DNA of 64,000 nucleotides from Hydrogenophaga sp. A37 (lineage in GTDB: Bacteria > Pseudomonadota > Gammaproteobacteria > Burkholderiales > Burkholderiaceae_C): positions 1 to 64,000 of the forward strand of contig NZ_MUNZ01000101.1 of NCBI RefSeq assembly GCF_002001205.1, read 5' to 3'. Below are positions 50,485-59,661 of this stretch, in pieces. Position 1 is the stretch's first letter, and every line of letters starts with the position of its first letter. A program made the translations under genes and the position numbers. Under the pieces are notes generated by a model. The model worked only from the letters and a program-made list of their open reading frames with translations, searched no databases and was not told the DNA's origin.

Positions 50485-51771
50485 TCAGCTTCCCAGCAGC
50501 ACGAACTTGCGCTGCACCGGAATCTCCGGGGCGGTGCCGTTGTGTGTGACAACGATGTCGAGCTTGCCCTTCTCATCGACGATCCACTGCCCACCGACGA
50601 CGCGCATCTTCGAGACGTTCTTGATGCCGCTGCCCGCAAAGTCCAGGCGGCCGATCACCGTGTCCTGCTTCATGTTGCGGATGGCGTCGGCCACCTTCTG
50701 CGGGTTCTTCGGGTCGCCGCTGGCCTTGAGCGCCGCGATGCCGGCTTCCACCAGGGCGTGCATCACGCCGATGGGCTGGGTCCATTCCTTCTTCGTCGCG
50801 GCCATGTAGGCGTCGGCCAGTTGGCGTGCGGTCTGGCCGGTCAGGCTGCTCTTGAACGGGTAGGCCGGCGACCACCATATCTCGGTGGACATGCCGTGAG
50901 CACTCTTGCCCAGGGCCTGCACGCCACCGGGGAAGAGCAGGGCCTTGGCGATGGTCATCACCTTGGGTTTGAAGCCCATCTGCGCGCTCTGCTTGACGAA
51001 GCTGGCCCACTCGGGCGGCGCGAACAGTCCGGTGACGACCTCGGCGCCTTCTTTCTTGAACGCCTGGATCTGCGCCGAGAAGTCGTTGCTGCCGGGGGCG
51101 AACTTGCCGATGTCGACGATCTTGTAGCCGGCCTTGGCGAACATGGCGGGCATGCCCATCTTCATGTCGCCCATGGCGTTGCCGGGCAGCGTGTTCTCGA
51201 AGGCCGAGCCGATCACCTTGGGCAGCTTGAGGTCCTTCCAGATGTCCAGGTACACGTTGGCGATGTCGTCGATGCCCCAGAAGAAGTGGAAGACGTTCTT
51301 GAAGCCCTTGGCCGGGTCGCCCTTCATGGGGAACATCCAGGCCTGCCACGGGCTCATGGTGGTGATGCAGGGCACGCCGTTGATCTCGCACTGCTGGGCA
51401 ATGCCGGGGCCGATGGTGGCCTGACCCAGCATCAGATCCACCTCGTCCTTGTTGATCAGTTCGGCGGCCAGGTTGGACTGGCGGTCGGGGTTGCTCTGGT
51501 CGTCCTTGGCGATGAACTCGATGCGGTACTTCTTGCCGCCGATGTTCAACCCACCGGCCAGGGCCTTGGTGGCGTTGTCCAGGATGAAGCTGTCGGCTTC
51601 GGCGAACGGGGCGAACGGGCCGGTGCGGTGCGTCAGATAGCCGATCTTGATCACGTCGTCGGCCGCGAACACCTGGGGTGCGGCGACGCTGGCGGCCGCC
51701 AGCGCGGAGCCTTGGACCAGGAACTGTCGGCGGGTGCTTTGTGCGGTGGAAGAGGGCTGCTCGTCTTGCAT
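50485..51771 (-). CDS. LIV-type substrate-binding protein (aldoxime/nitrile cluster)
   Basis: 428-aa receptor. Tat-type signal TRRQFLVQ (Arg14-Arg15) and hydrophobic region up to QVFAAD. The mature protein starts VIKIGYLTHRTGPFAPFAEAD. TMSPWQAWMF and FHFFWGIDD also occur in the receptor at 8746. First gene of an eight-gene operon ending with aldoxime dehydratase, which makes an aldoxime, nitrile or related aromatic or aliphatic acid the likely ligand. ATG 51771; a 305-bp divergent region separates it from an AraC regulator. Confidence 0.93.
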   Translation of the reverse strand: MQDEQPSSTAQSTRRQFLVQGSALAAASVAAPQVFAADDVIKIGYLTHRTGPFAPFAEADSFILDNATKALAGGLNIGGKKYRIEFIAKDDQSNPDRQSNLAAELINKDEVDLMLGQATIGPGIAQQCEINGVPCITTMSPWQAWMFPMKGDPAKGFKNVFHFFWGIDDIANVYLDIWKDLKLPKVIGSAFENTLPGNAMGDMKMGMPAMFAKAGYKIVDIGKFAPGSNDFSAQIQAFKKEGAEVVTGLFAPPEWASFVKQSAQMGFKPKVMTIAKALLFPGGVQALGKSAHGMSTEIWWSPAYPFKSSLTGQTARQLADAYMAATKKEWTQPIGVMHALVEAGIAALKASGDPKNPQKVADAIRNMKQDTVIGRLDFAGSGIKNVSKMRVVGGQWIVDEKGKLDIVVTHNGTAPEIPVQRKFVLLGS

Positions 51772-52076
51772 GTGGGGCCTCGTGGAGGTGGGTTGGAACG
51801 AGGCTTGAGCTTAGGTTTGGCAGGCGCTTCGAGCTTGCACGGGCACGGCGCAGCGCTTGGTTCAGTCCGACCGGAGCAAGGGCGTTGCAGCCCGGGCGGA
51901 CGGGACTTGTCTGGATCCGGCCTGGGTCTTGTCCGGGGCCTGCGGCGCGCGCGGCGAGCGCCTGCCAGGCGCCGTGGTGAGGGTTGAACCCGATGCAGCG
52001 CAGCCGCCTGCTGGCGTAAGTTCTGTTGCCCGGTGCAGGTCTTGCTTGCCAGGTCCGCATCCCTGAGGAGAACGCC
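51772..52076. promoter_or_regulatory. divergent control region with AraC-type direct repeats
   Basis: 305 bp between the receptor gene (minus) and the AraC regulator (plus). GGGACTTGTCTGG (51902-51914) and GGGTCTTGTCCGG (51924-51936) are direct repeats identical at 11 of 13 positions, spaced 22 bp start to start, about two helical turns. This suits binding of an AraC/XylS protein. No gene is visible in this gap. Confidence 0.45.
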
Positions 52077-53102
52077 GTGGAAAACCAGTCCCCATCAATG
52101 AACGCCCATCAAACGGCCCCCGTGTGCCCGCCGCGCAGCCGCATGGCCACCGGTGAGGTGCCCGAGAACCAACGGTTCGAATACTGGCTGGACATGATCT
52201 GCTCCACTTATGTGCAGCTGGAGTGCGACAGGCCCCAGGAAAGGGCGCTGTTCGGCGAGATCGAGTTTTCCCGCATCGGCGGACTGGACCTGACCGAGCT
52301 GCGAGCCAACGTGCCACGGGTGCGTCGCACGCCGCTTCATGTGTCCCGTTCGGGTGAGGACTACTGCCTGGTGCAGTTGCAGCAAGCCGGCAAAGGCGTG
52401 GTGTGTCAGGACGGGCGGATCGCCGTGGTCAACCCGGGTGACTTCGTGCTCTACGACTGCACCCGGCCCTACGAACTGATGTTCGACGACGAGGAACACC
52501 ACGTCATGGTGTTGAGGCTGCCGCGCGCGCACCTGGAGCAGCATGTGACGGGGCTGGAAGAACTCACCGCGACCACGGTGTCGGGCGACGGCGCCGCCGG
52601 GCACCTCCTGCTCTCTATGGTGAGCACCTTGCGAAATCAGGCCGATCGCCTGCACCCGGCGTCTGCGCAAGGGGTGTCCGATGCCATCACCCAGATGATC
52701 GCGGCCGGCCTGCGCAGCCTGCCGCAGGCCAACTCCCGCCGCCCCTCCAACCTCCATGCGTACCACCTCGCCCGCATCAAGGCGTACGTCAAGGAGCGGC
52801 TGCGGGACCCCGTTCTGTCTGTCGCCAGCGTGGCCCAGGCGGCCGGCCTGTCGCCTGACCACCTTTCGCGTCTGTTCCGGGGCGAGCCCTTGCCTCTGTC
52901 GCGCCTGATCTGGCAATGGCGGCTGGAGGCCTGCCACCGCGACCTCGTCGATCCGCGCCTGGCCAGCCGCAGCGTCAGCGACATCGCGTTCTCGTGGGGC
53001 TTCAACGAAGCCGCCCACTTCAGCCGCTCCTTCAAGGAGCTGTATGGCCTCACGCCTCGCGAGTGGCGGCAGCAGGCCTTGGCTGTCCAGCCGTTGGCCT
53101 GA
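52077..53102 (+). CDS. AraC-family regulator of the aldoxime/nitrile cluster
   Basis: 341-aa regulator. The N-terminal AraC_binding_2/cupin-like sensing region (about 30-190) contains FRIAVVNPGD-like GDFVLYDCTRPYELMF. The C-terminal double HTH (about 235-335) reads SVASVAQAAGLSPDHLSRLFRG, then SVSDIAFSWGFNEAAHFSRSFKELYGLTPREWR. GTG 52077 is chosen because GAGGAG lies eight bases upstream; ATG 52101 is a possible alternative. Related in layout to FeaR/NitR-type activators of nitrilase or amine genes. Likely controls the divergent transporter-nitrilase-aldoxime dehydratase operon. Confidence 0.9.
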   Translation: MENQSPSMNAHQTAPVCPPRSRMATGEVPENQRFEYWLDMICSTYVQLECDRPQERALFGEIEFSRIGGLDLTELRANVPRVRRTPLHVSRSGEDYCLVQLQQAGKGVVCQDGRIAVVNPGDFVLYDCTRPYELMFDDEEHHVMVLRLPRAHLEQHVTGLEELTATTVSGDGAAGHLLLSMVSTLRNQADRLHPASAQGVSDAITQMIAAGLRSLPQANSRRPSNLHAYHLARIKAYVKERLRDPVLSVASVAQAAGLSPDHLSRLFRGEPLPLSRLIWQWRLEACHRDLVDPRLASRSVSDIAFSWGFNEAAHFSRSFKELYGLTPREWRQQALAVQPLA

Positions 53103-53478
53103 CGCTCCCCCATGCCCGGGCGGCTTGGCCACCGCCCGTCACCCGCAGCACGCAAGGTTTCCAGCGCGGAGTCTCGCGACCCTGGTGGGCACCGCTGCGC
53201 TGGACATGACCGCCGGTCCGCTGCTCAACAGCCGCATGAAGGCGGCACAGATCGCAGCCATCCCGGAACGGGGGATGTCGTGTTTTCTCACAGCCAAAGA
53301 TTCTTTGTTTCCAGTGCTCACAAACACAAACTGTGCTGTTTGACGCCCTCATTACGAGGCGTGAAATTTGTTCGGTGGTGCTTCAATGATCCGGCCCCAA
53401 TTGGATGTTCCAAAGGGGTGACCAGCGTGGTGGCCGACATGCCACCCGCCGGTCCAGAAGCAACCATCTGAGGAATAA
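53103..53478. other. 376-bp intergenic region between AraC gene and porin
   Basis: Holds the hairpin at 53259-53277 and, at the end, the ribosome-binding site GAGGAA before the porin ATG. The stretch 53280-53400 is less GC-rich than the surroundings and probably carries the porin promoter, but I cannot define it. No convincing gene. Confidence 0.4.
53259..53277 (+). terminator. hairpin after the AraC gene
   Basis: CATCCC (53259-53264) pairs with GGGATG (53272-53277), followed by TCGTGTTTTCTC. Lies 157 bp after the AraC stop, so it may terminate readthrough. Weak. Confidence 0.3.
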
Positions 53479-54441
53479 ATGAAACTCTCCACAAGCATTC
53501 GGTACCTGCTCTCGACGGGACTCGTTCTCGGCGGCGGTGCTGCCATGGCCCAGTCCAACGTCACCATCAGTGGCAGCCTCGACGTCGGCGTGTTCCGGGA
53601 CAAAGCGTCGGTGACCAATCTCGGGACCATCAAGCGCAGCCATCTGCAGTTCGATGGCTCGGAGGACCTGGGCGGCGGCCTGGCGGCCACGTTCAAGCTG
53701 CGTCAGCGCCTGGATGTGGACACCGGTGCGCTGGAAGGTGCGGGCACCAAGCCGGCATGGCATGGCGAAACCACGGTGGGCCTCAAGGGCGGGTTCGGCG
53801 CACTGCGCCTGGGCCGCGCGGTCGATGCGATCCAGAGCCACGACTGGGCCTTTGACGCCTGGGACAACTTCAGCCGGGTGGCTTCGCCGGCCTGGGACCT
53901 GTGGCACTGGAACTACTCGGCCGATCCGGTCGGTGGTGGCTCGGGCCGCGTGGCCAACGCCGTGTTCTTTGACTCAGCCAAGTTCTCCAACTTCTCCGCG
54001 CACCTGAGCTACTCGCCGGAAAAGCCCGCCGACGCCGTGGGAACCACGCGCGCGGCTTCGGTGGTCTACAACGACGGCACCACACGAGCCATGCTCGGCG
54101 CCGGCAAAAACAGCGCCGGAGCCAAAGAGACCTCCATCGGTCTGCGCAGCCGCTTTGCCGACCTGACACTGATGGGCATGTACAACGTCAGCGAGTCCGC
54201 CGCCGGGTCCGAAGCCAAAGTGTCCACGCTGGGCGCGACGTATGCGCTGGGCGCCACGACCCTGAAGGCCGGCTGGGGCAGTGCGGATGTGGACGGCATC
54301 AAGAAGCAGCGAGTCGTGTCCCTCGGCGCGAACTACGCGCTGTCCAAGCGCACCGGTGTCTACGTCGATCTGGCGTCCAAGCGCTACATCGCCGATGGCA
54401 CGAAACGGGTCTACGGCGTGGGCCTGACCCACTCGTTCTGA
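53479..54441 (+). CDS. Gram-negative general porin (betaproteobacterial trimeric type)
   Basis: 320-aa outer-membrane porin. Sec signal peptide ends GAAMAQ (residue ~25); the mature protein begins SNVTISGSLDVGVF, the standard start of Comamonadaceae/Burkholderia porins (Porin_4). Contains FDGSEDLGGGLAATFKLRQR and ends GVGLTHSF with the C-terminal Phe required for insertion. Passive diffusion of small solutes. Its position after the aldoxime/nitrile regulator suggests a possible role in substrate entry, and a strong hairpin ends its transcript. Confidence 0.93.
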   Translation: MKLSTSIRYLLSTGLVLGGGAAMAQSNVTISGSLDVGVFRDKASVTNLGTIKRSHLQFDGSEDLGGGLAATFKLRQRLDVDTGALEGAGTKPAWHGETTVGLKGGFGALRLGRAVDAIQSHDWAFDAWDNFSRVASPAWDLWHWNYSADPVGGGSGRVANAVFFDSAKFSNFSAHLSYSPEKPADAVGTTRAASVVYNDGTTRAMLGAGKNSAGAKETSIGLRSRFADLTLMGMYNVSESAAGSEAKVSTLGATYALGATTLKAGWGSADVDGIKKQRVVSLGANYALSKRTGVYVDLASKRYIADGTKRVYGVGLTHSF

Positions 54442-54482
54442 AGCACTCTCATTGCGCAGCAGGACTGCGCTGACTTGAAAGC

Positions 54483-54521
54483 GGGTCCCGGGTTCGTGCG
54501 CGGTGCGCGAACCCGGGACCC
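54483..54521 (+). terminator. 14-bp perfect hairpin after the porin gene
   Basis: GGGTCCCGGGTTCG (54483-54496) pairs perfectly with CGAACCCGGGACCC (54508-54521) around an 11-nt loop. Very stable, no T-tract. Sits 42 bp after the porin stop and 20 bp before the next ATG, so it probably insulates the M20 gene from porin transcription. Confidence 0.55.
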
Positions 54522-54541
54522 CACACCAGACAGGTAGAACC

Positions 54542-55786
54542 ATGGCCCTCTTGCCCAACGATGTCTCCCCGGTCCGGGACTTGCTGCCGGACCTGATCAC
54601 CTTGCGCCGGGATCTGCACGCCCACCCGGAACTGGCCTACGAGGAGCGGCGCACGGCCGGCATCGTGGCCAACGCCCTGCGCCTGCTGGGCCTGGAGGTG
54701 TGTGAGGGCGTGGGCGGCACGGGGGTCGTCGGGACCTTGCGTTGCGGCGACCAGGCGGCAGGGTGGGACGACGGCCAGCGCCCGCGCAGTGTCGGCCTGC
54801 GGGCCGACATGGACGCCTTGCCGATGGTGGAATTGGGGCAGCGGCCTTACGCCAGCCAACATGCCGGCAAACACCACGGATGCGGCCACGACGGCCACAC
54901 CGCGATGCTCATCGGCGCAGCGCGCCAACTGGCACGGACGCACCAGGCGCTGGGCCTGACCGGCACGGTGCATTTCATCTTTCAACCGGCCGAAGAGGGC
55001 CAGGCCGGCGCGGCCCGCATGATTGAAGAGGGGCTGTTCGAGCGCTTTCCCTGCGACAGTGTGTATGCCCTTCACAACTGGCCCGACCTGCCCTTGGGCC
55101 ATGCGCAAACCCGGGCCGGCCCCATCATGGCGGCGGCCGACCGGTTTGACCTCACCGTGCGCGGCAAAGGGGGGCATGCCGCGCAACCCCATCACACGCC
55201 CGATGCCCTGTTGGCCGCGAGTCAACTCGTGGTGCAGCTCAACACCATCGTCTCCCGGCGGATCGATCCGAACGAGTCGGCCGTGCTCTCCGTCACCCGC
55301 ATGGAGGGCGGACACAGCCACAACGTGCTGCCCGCGGAAGTGTCGATCACGGGCACCGTGCGCAGCTTTGACCCGGACACGCAAGACCGCATCGAAGCAG
55401 CCCTGCGTGACACCGCTCAAGGCATCGCGCTGGCAACCGGCACCACGGTGGAAGTGAATTACCAGCGCTATTACCCCGCCACCGTCAACACCGCCGTCGA
55501 AGCCACGCTGGCCCTCGAAGCGGCCATGGCCGTGGGGCTGCAGGCCCAGATGGCGCCCCGCGCCGCGTTCACCTCGGAAGACTTCGCCTTCATGTTGCAG
55601 CGCAAGCCGGGCGCCTACCTCTGGCTGGGGCAGGGCAGGGAGGGGCCAGATGCCAACGGGTCTTTCGCGCTGCACCACCCTTGCTACGACTTCAACGACG
55701 ACGCCTTGCCCCTGGGCGTGCGCTGGTTCTGCGAAGTGGTGATTCGGGCTCTTGCAAGCGAGACGGCCTGCTGCCCCGCCACCTGA
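54542..55786 (+). CDS. M20-family amidohydrolase (hippurate/IAA-amino acid hydrolase-like)
   Basis: 414-aa cytoplasmic metallo-amidohydrolase that cleaves N-acyl amino acids. Metal and catalytic motifs are GLRADMDALPM, HGCGHDGHTAML (bridging Cys/His), QPAEEGQAGA (catalytic Glu pair), ALHNWPDLPLG and GGHAAQPHHTPDAL. This is the ILR1/hippuricase branch. Near an aldoxime/nitrile pathway this could release auxin-like or aromatic acids from conjugates; that link is inference. The stop codon coincides with the first base of a palindromic repeat. Confidence 0.9.
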   Translation: MALLPNDVSPVRDLLPDLITLRRDLHAHPELAYEERRTAGIVANALRLLGLEVCEGVGGTGVVGTLRCGDQAAGWDDGQRPRSVGLRADMDALPMVELGQRPYASQHAGKHHGCGHDGHTAMLIGAARQLARTHQALGLTGTVHFIFQPAEEGQAGAARMIEEGLFERFPCDSVYALHNWPDLPLGHAQTRAGPIMAAADRFDLTVRGKGGHAAQPHHTPDALLAASQLVVQLNTIVSRRIDPNESAVLSVTRMEGGHSHNVLPAEVSITGTVRSFDPDTQDRIEAALRDTAQGIALATGTTVEVNYQRYYPATVNTAVEATLALEAAMAVGLQAQMAPRAAFTSEDFAFMLQRKPGAYLWLGQGREGPDANGSFALHHPCYDFNDDALPLGVRWFCEVVIRALASETACCPAT

Positions 55787-55890
55787 TACGGCGTTGCCTT
55801 CAAACGTATAACTGCGTTGCTTCGCCTTGCCGTGCTTTCGCACTGTCTGCGGCTTCGCGCCTTGTTCTACGCTTGAATGCAAAGCCGTAT
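55786..55890. mobile_element. 105-bp MITE-like palindromic element
   Basis: Starts ATACGGCGTTGCCTTCAA and ends TTGAATGCAAAGCCGTAT. The terminal 27 bases are inverted repeats with 23 of 27 positions matching. The interior is also largely self-complementary (GTGC-TTTC-GCAC in the centre). No coding capacity. Such elements are dispersed in Comamonadaceae intergenic DNA; here it begins at the last base of the M20 stop codon. Confidence 0.6.
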
Positions 55891-56003
55891 GAAAAGGTCG
55901 GCGGGCTTGTTCTTTTCGGGACGGCGTTTCTGGGACAGCGTTTTCTTTAGGGCAATAGCCCACGCGACGCCTGTGCGTTGCACCGCGCCACGACAATGCG
56001 CCG

Positions 56004-56912
56004 ATGTCCCGACCCACACCCTCCACGCTGTCTGGCGCCGCCTTCGCCACCCTGTTGCTCATTGCTTTCATGATGGGCGCCAACCACGTGGCGGCGCGGC
56101 TGGCGTTCAACGACGGCGTGGGCGTGACCACGGCGGTGCTGTTTCGCAGCGGCATCACTGCGCTGGTGGTGCTGGCCTTGCTGCGGAGCACGCGCACCTC
56201 GCTGCGGCTTGATGCGCGCCAGCGCCGGGCGCTGCCCGCCATCGGGTTGTTGATTGGTGTGCAAAGCCTGTGCCTGTATGCCGCGGTGGCCCGGTTGCCG
56301 GTGGCGCTGGCCTTGCTGGCTTTCAACGCCTATCCGTTGTGGACCGCGTTGTGGGCGCGGGTGGTGTACGGCGAGCGGCCCGAGCCCCGTGTGCTGGCGG
56401 CGATGCCGGTGATGCTGGTCGGGCTGGCGCTGGCGCTCGATGTGGCCGGCGCTGCGTCAGGGCTGGGTGCGGCTGGGCACTGGGCGCAGATCGGCGCCGG
56501 GGTGGCCTTTGCCCTGTCGGCTGCGGCCACCTTTGGTTTGGCACTGGTGCTCACGCAGCACGAAACGGTTGGCCTGGATGGCCGCCTGCGCACCGCCGCG
56601 ACCATGGGCCTGGTGGCCTTGCTCGCGTTGGTGGGGGTGGTGTTCCAGGGTGGGCCGAGTTTGCCGGCCACCCCGACCGGCTGGTGGGGTCTGTTGGGTT
56701 TGACGGTGCTGTATGGCACGGCCTTCACGCTCATGTTCACCCTGCTGCCGCGCCTGGGCGTGGTGGGCAACTCGGCCATCATGAATGTGGAGCCGATCTT
56801 CGCGCTGATGCTGGCCTGGGCCATCCTGGGGCAGAGCATCGCGCCGGTGCAAGTGGCAGGCGGGCTGTTGGTGGTGGCCACGGTGATGTGGCTGGGGCTG
56901 CGGCGCCGCTGA
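56004..56912 (+). CDS. EamA/DMT-superfamily permease
   Basis: 302-aa inner-membrane protein with ten predicted hydrophobic segments arranged as two EamA repeats. FMMGANHVAARLAF and LGQSIAPVQVAGGLLVVATVMWL are typical first and last helices. The family exports or imports amino acids and other metabolites; the substrate is unknown. The gene stands alone after the palindromic repeat and converges on the S4-domain gene with a gap of only 7 bp. Confidence 0.9.
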   Translation: MSRPTPSTLSGAAFATLLLIAFMMGANHVAARLAFNDGVGVTTAVLFRSGITALVVLALLRSTRTSLRLDARQRRALPAIGLLIGVQSLCLYAAVARLPVALALLAFNAYPLWTALWARVVYGERPEPRVLAAMPVMLVGLALALDVAGAASGLGAAGHWAQIGAGVAFALSAAATFGLALVLTQHETVGLDGRLRTAATMGLVALLALVGVVFQGGPSLPATPTGWWGLLGLTVLYGTAFTLMFTLLPRLGVVGNSAIMNVEPIFALMLAWAILGQSIAPVQVAGGLLVVATVMWLGLRRR

Positions 56913-56919
56913 TTGGGGC

Positions 56920-57372
56920 CTAGTCGTCCAGCGAGGCGCTCCAGCGTTGGTTCCATTCGCCCGGTGCGGCCCGGCCGCGCAGGGTGTCCATGTCGCGGCG
57001 GTCGCGTTTGCTGGGGCGACCCTGGGTGAGGCTCTGAGCAGGCTCGGGCGCGAGACGCCGTTGCTCGGCGTTGGCCAGCCTCAGGGCCACCGAGGCTTCG
57101 GTTTCCTGGTACAGCAGCGCCGCCGTCGGGGCTGGCCCGCGCACGCCGCTCAGTGCGCGAACCGTTACCGTGCGCACGACCGGGCCTGAACGCATCTCCA
57201 CGGTGTCGCCCACCCGCAGCTCCTTGGCCGGTTTGACCGTGGCGCCGTTCACGTGAACGCGCCCCTTGTCAACTTCTTCGGCGCTCAGTGAGCGCGTCTT
57301 GTAGAAGCGCGCGGCCCACAGCCATTTGTCCAGACGGACCTTGCCGCCGCTTTGGAGTTCATTGTGGTTCAT
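56920..57372 (-). CDS. hslR: S4-domain RNA-binding protein, Hsp15-like
   Basis: 150-aa RNA-binding protein. The S4 domain (about 10-70) reads VRLDKWLWAARFYKTRSLS, then VHVNGATVKPAKELRVGD. The basic C-terminal tail has RPSKRDRRDMD. Matches Hsp15 (HslR), which rescues stalled 50S subunits carrying nascent chains. ATG 57372 is used; ATG 57381 would add three residues. The 5' end overlaps the sensor kinase gene by 14 bp. Confidence 0.88.
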   Translation of the reverse strand: MNHNELQSGGKVRLDKWLWAARFYKTRSLSAEEVDKGRVHVNGATVKPAKELRVGDTVEMRSGPVVRTVTVRALSGVRGPAPTAALLYQETEASVALRLANAEQRRLAPEPAQSLTQGRPSKRDRRDMDTLRGRAAPGEWNQRWSASLDD

Positions 57373-58801
57373 GGGGTGCATGGCGTTCGGTGGGTGCCAG
57401 GGGCAGTCGCACGGTGGCATCAAGTCCTTGCACCACGCCGTGTTCGACGCGGTTGTCCAGCTCGATGCTGCCACCCAGCGACTGGACGATGCCGTGGCAG
57501 ATCGCCAGGCCGAGGCCCGAACCCGCACCCGACGGGCGCGCGCCGTGGTCGGTGGCAAAGGGCTGGAAGAGGCGCTCCCTCAGCGTTGCCGAGATGCCAG
57601 GCCCGCTGTCGCGGATGGAGAGCGCCACCGCCCGCGAGTCCTTCACCATCTCGACGGCCAGGCGCGATCCGGGTGACGTGTTCTTGATGGCGTTGTGCAG
57701 CAGATTGCGCCCGAGCTCGCGCAAGGCCCATTCGTGTGAACGAACGCGGGCGGGGACCACATCCAGAGAGAAATCCAGCTCGCGTTCGGCGATCAGTGGC
57801 GCGAGGTCGAGCGCCACCGAGCGCACCACCTCGGCCCAGTCGATCACGGGTGCGTCCTTGTCTTCGCGCAGTTGCTCCACCTTGGCGAGCGCGAGCATCT
57901 GGTTGGCCAGCTCGGTGGCGCGTTCCACCGTGTGGCCGATTTCATCCAGGGCTTGCAGGGGCGGCACGTCGCCGCGGCGGGCCGATTGCACCTGGGTCTT
58001 CAACACGGCGAGCGGCGTGCGCAGCTGGTGCGAGGTATCGCGCACAAAGCGCTTCTGGTGCTCCAGCAGGTGCGAGAGGCGCTGCATGTGCTGGTTCGCC
58101 GCTTCCAGCAGTGGCAGCAGTTCGCGGGGCGCGCTCAGCGTGGGCAAGGGCGACAGATTGTTCTCGCTGCGGTGGGCCAGCGCGTGGCTGAGCGCGCGCA
58201 CCGGGCGCGTGGCGCGCTGCACGACGTAGACCACCACCAACACCATCACGATCACCAGGGCCGCCTGGCGCCAGAGCGTGTCGATCAGGATCTGCCGTGC
58301 CAGCGTCTGGCGCAGCTCCAGCGTTTCGGCCACCTGAATGATGGCCATGCCCTGACCCGCCACGCCCGCGACCGGTTGCAGCAGCACCGCCATGCGCACC
58401 GGGTCGCCGCGGTACGCCTCGTCGTAGAAATGCACCAGGGCGGCGTAAATTTTCTGGTCGGGCAGCTGGGTGCGCGGCGGGGGGAGGTCTTCGAAACCCG
58501 AAACCATCTCGCCTTTGAAGCCATTCACGCGGTAGAAAAGGCGGCTGCGGTTGTCGGCCTCGAAGGCCTCCAGCGCGGAATACAGCAGCGAAGACCGCAC
58601 CACCGCTTGTTCGCCGTTGCCGACCACCTCCAGTTGTTCACCGAGCGATTTGGCGGTGGCCAGCAGGGTGCGGTCATAGGCCGTGTCGGCCGCCGCGAGG
58701 GCCTGGCGGTAGAGCACCACGGTGTTGATGATCATGAAGCCAAACAGCGGCAGCAGGATGCCCAGCAGCAGGGTGCGGCGCAGCGACAGCGGCGTGTTCA
58801 T
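57359..58801 (-). CDS. tctE: TctE-type sensor histidine kinase
   Basis: 480-aa inner-membrane histidine kinase. Transmembrane helix near 10-31, a periplasmic sensing domain (2CSK_N type), second helix near 165-190, H-box RDTSHQLRTPLAVLK, N-box NLLHNAIKNTS, G1 DSGPGIS and G2 GAGSGLGLAI. Pairs with the response regulator 61 bp upstream. The 2CSK_N-type kinases control tricarboxylate transporters, and tctCBA genes lie about 3 kb away. ATG 58801 is preferred over an upstream in-frame ATG at 58825. Confidence 0.9.
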   Translation of the reverse strand: MNTPLSLRRTLLLGILLPLFGFMIINTVVLYRQALAAADTAYDRTLLATAKSLGEQLEVVGNGEQAVVRSSLLYSALEAFEADNRSRLFYRVNGFKGEMVSGFEDLPPPRTQLPDQKIYAALVHFYDEAYRGDPVRMAVLLQPVAGVAGQGMAIIQVAETLELRQTLARQILIDTLWRQAALVIVMVLVVVYVVQRATRPVRALSHALAHRSENNLSPLPTLSAPRELLPLLEAANQHMQRLSHLLEHQKRFVRDTSHQLRTPLAVLKTQVQSARRGDVPPLQALDEIGHTVERATELANQMLALAKVEQLREDKDAPVIDWAEVVRSVALDLAPLIAERELDFSLDVVPARVRSHEWALRELGRNLLHNAIKNTSPGSRLAVEMVKDSRAVALSIRDSGPGISATLRERLFQPFATDHGARPSGAGSGLGLAICHGIVQSLGGSIELDNRVEHGVVQGLDATVRLPLAPTERHAPHEPQ

Positions 58802-58862
58802 TGGGTGAGCGTCCGTGCTGCGCACTGCGGGGCGGAGCGCCTTCGGAGCGGCCGGGCGGCGC

Positions 58863-59552
58863 TCACGCCATGGCTTTCAGCAGGTAGCCCAGGCCGCGCA
58901 ACGTGACCAGTTGTGCGCCGGTGTGGGCGATCTTTTTGCGCAGTCGGTAGGCCACGACCTCGATGGCCTCGGGTTGCACGTGACTTTCACCGGGGAACAC
59001 GAGCTCGAACAGCCGCTCTTTGGTGATGGCCTGGCCGGGGTTGGCGAGCACGGCGCGCAGCAGGGCGAGTTCGCGGGGCGCCAGCTCCAATGGCGAGCCG
59101 TCGTGGTACACGGCCCCGCTGTCGCGGTCGGTCTGCATGCCGCACCAGCTCGCGCTGCGAGAGGGCAGGGGGCCGGCATGGTCGTTGTTGTTGGCCGAGC
59201 GGCGCACCAGCGCGCGCACACGGGCTTCCAGTTCGTCCAGGTCGAAGGGTTTGGGCAGGTAGTCGTCGGCACCGGTGTTCAGGCCGATGATGCGGTCGCC
59301 CACGGTGCCGCGCGCGGTGAGGATGATCACCGGCGTCTGCAGCCCGGCGGCGCGCGCATCGCCCAGCACCTGCAGGCCATCGCGCCCGGGCAGGCTCAGG
59401 TCGAGCAGCACGGCGTCGGGCAGACTGGCCTGCCAGAGCGCCAGCGCGCGGTCACCGTCGCCACAGGTCAGCACCTGCATGCCCCGGCGTTCCAGGGTGC
59501 GCTGCAGCGTCGCCTGCATGGTGGGGTTGTCTTCGATCAGGAGCAGTTTCAT
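58863..59552 (-). CDS. tctD: OmpR-family response regulator (TctD-like)
   Basis: 229-aa response regulator. Receiver domain with acidic pocket LIEDN (Asp8), phospho-acceptor Asp51 in LLDLSLPG, Thr in ILTARG and Lys in LPKPF. The C-terminal winged-helix domain shows LAPRELALLRAVLANPGQAITKERLFELVF and GYLLK. Transcribed just before tctE. The likely target is the tctCBA promoter at about 61970, given gene content. Confidence 0.92.
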   Translation of the reverse strand: MKLLLIEDNPTMQATLQRTLERRGMQVLTCGDGDRALALWQASLPDAVLLDLSLPGRDGLQVLGDARAAGLQTPVIILTARGTVGDRIIGLNTGADDYLPKPFDLDELEARVRALVRRSANNNDHAGPLPSRSASWCGMQTDRDSGAVYHDGSPLELAPRELALLRAVLANPGQAITKERLFELVFPGESHVQPEAIEVVAYRLRKKIAHTGAQLVTLRGLGYLLKAMA

Positions 59553-59661
59553 GCAAGGGAGATTATCGGCAGGTCTGGCGCGGCAGGTTTGGGTGTTCGA
59601 CCACCATCCGATGGCGGCGAGCTGGTGGTCCTCTCCCCCTTCGAGGTGAATGTGCGCTGGC

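Noticed and set aside
53112..53471. Possible 119-codon gene between the AraC gene and the porin
   Set aside because: No ribosome-binding site, no family motif, and it spans a probable terminator and promoter region.
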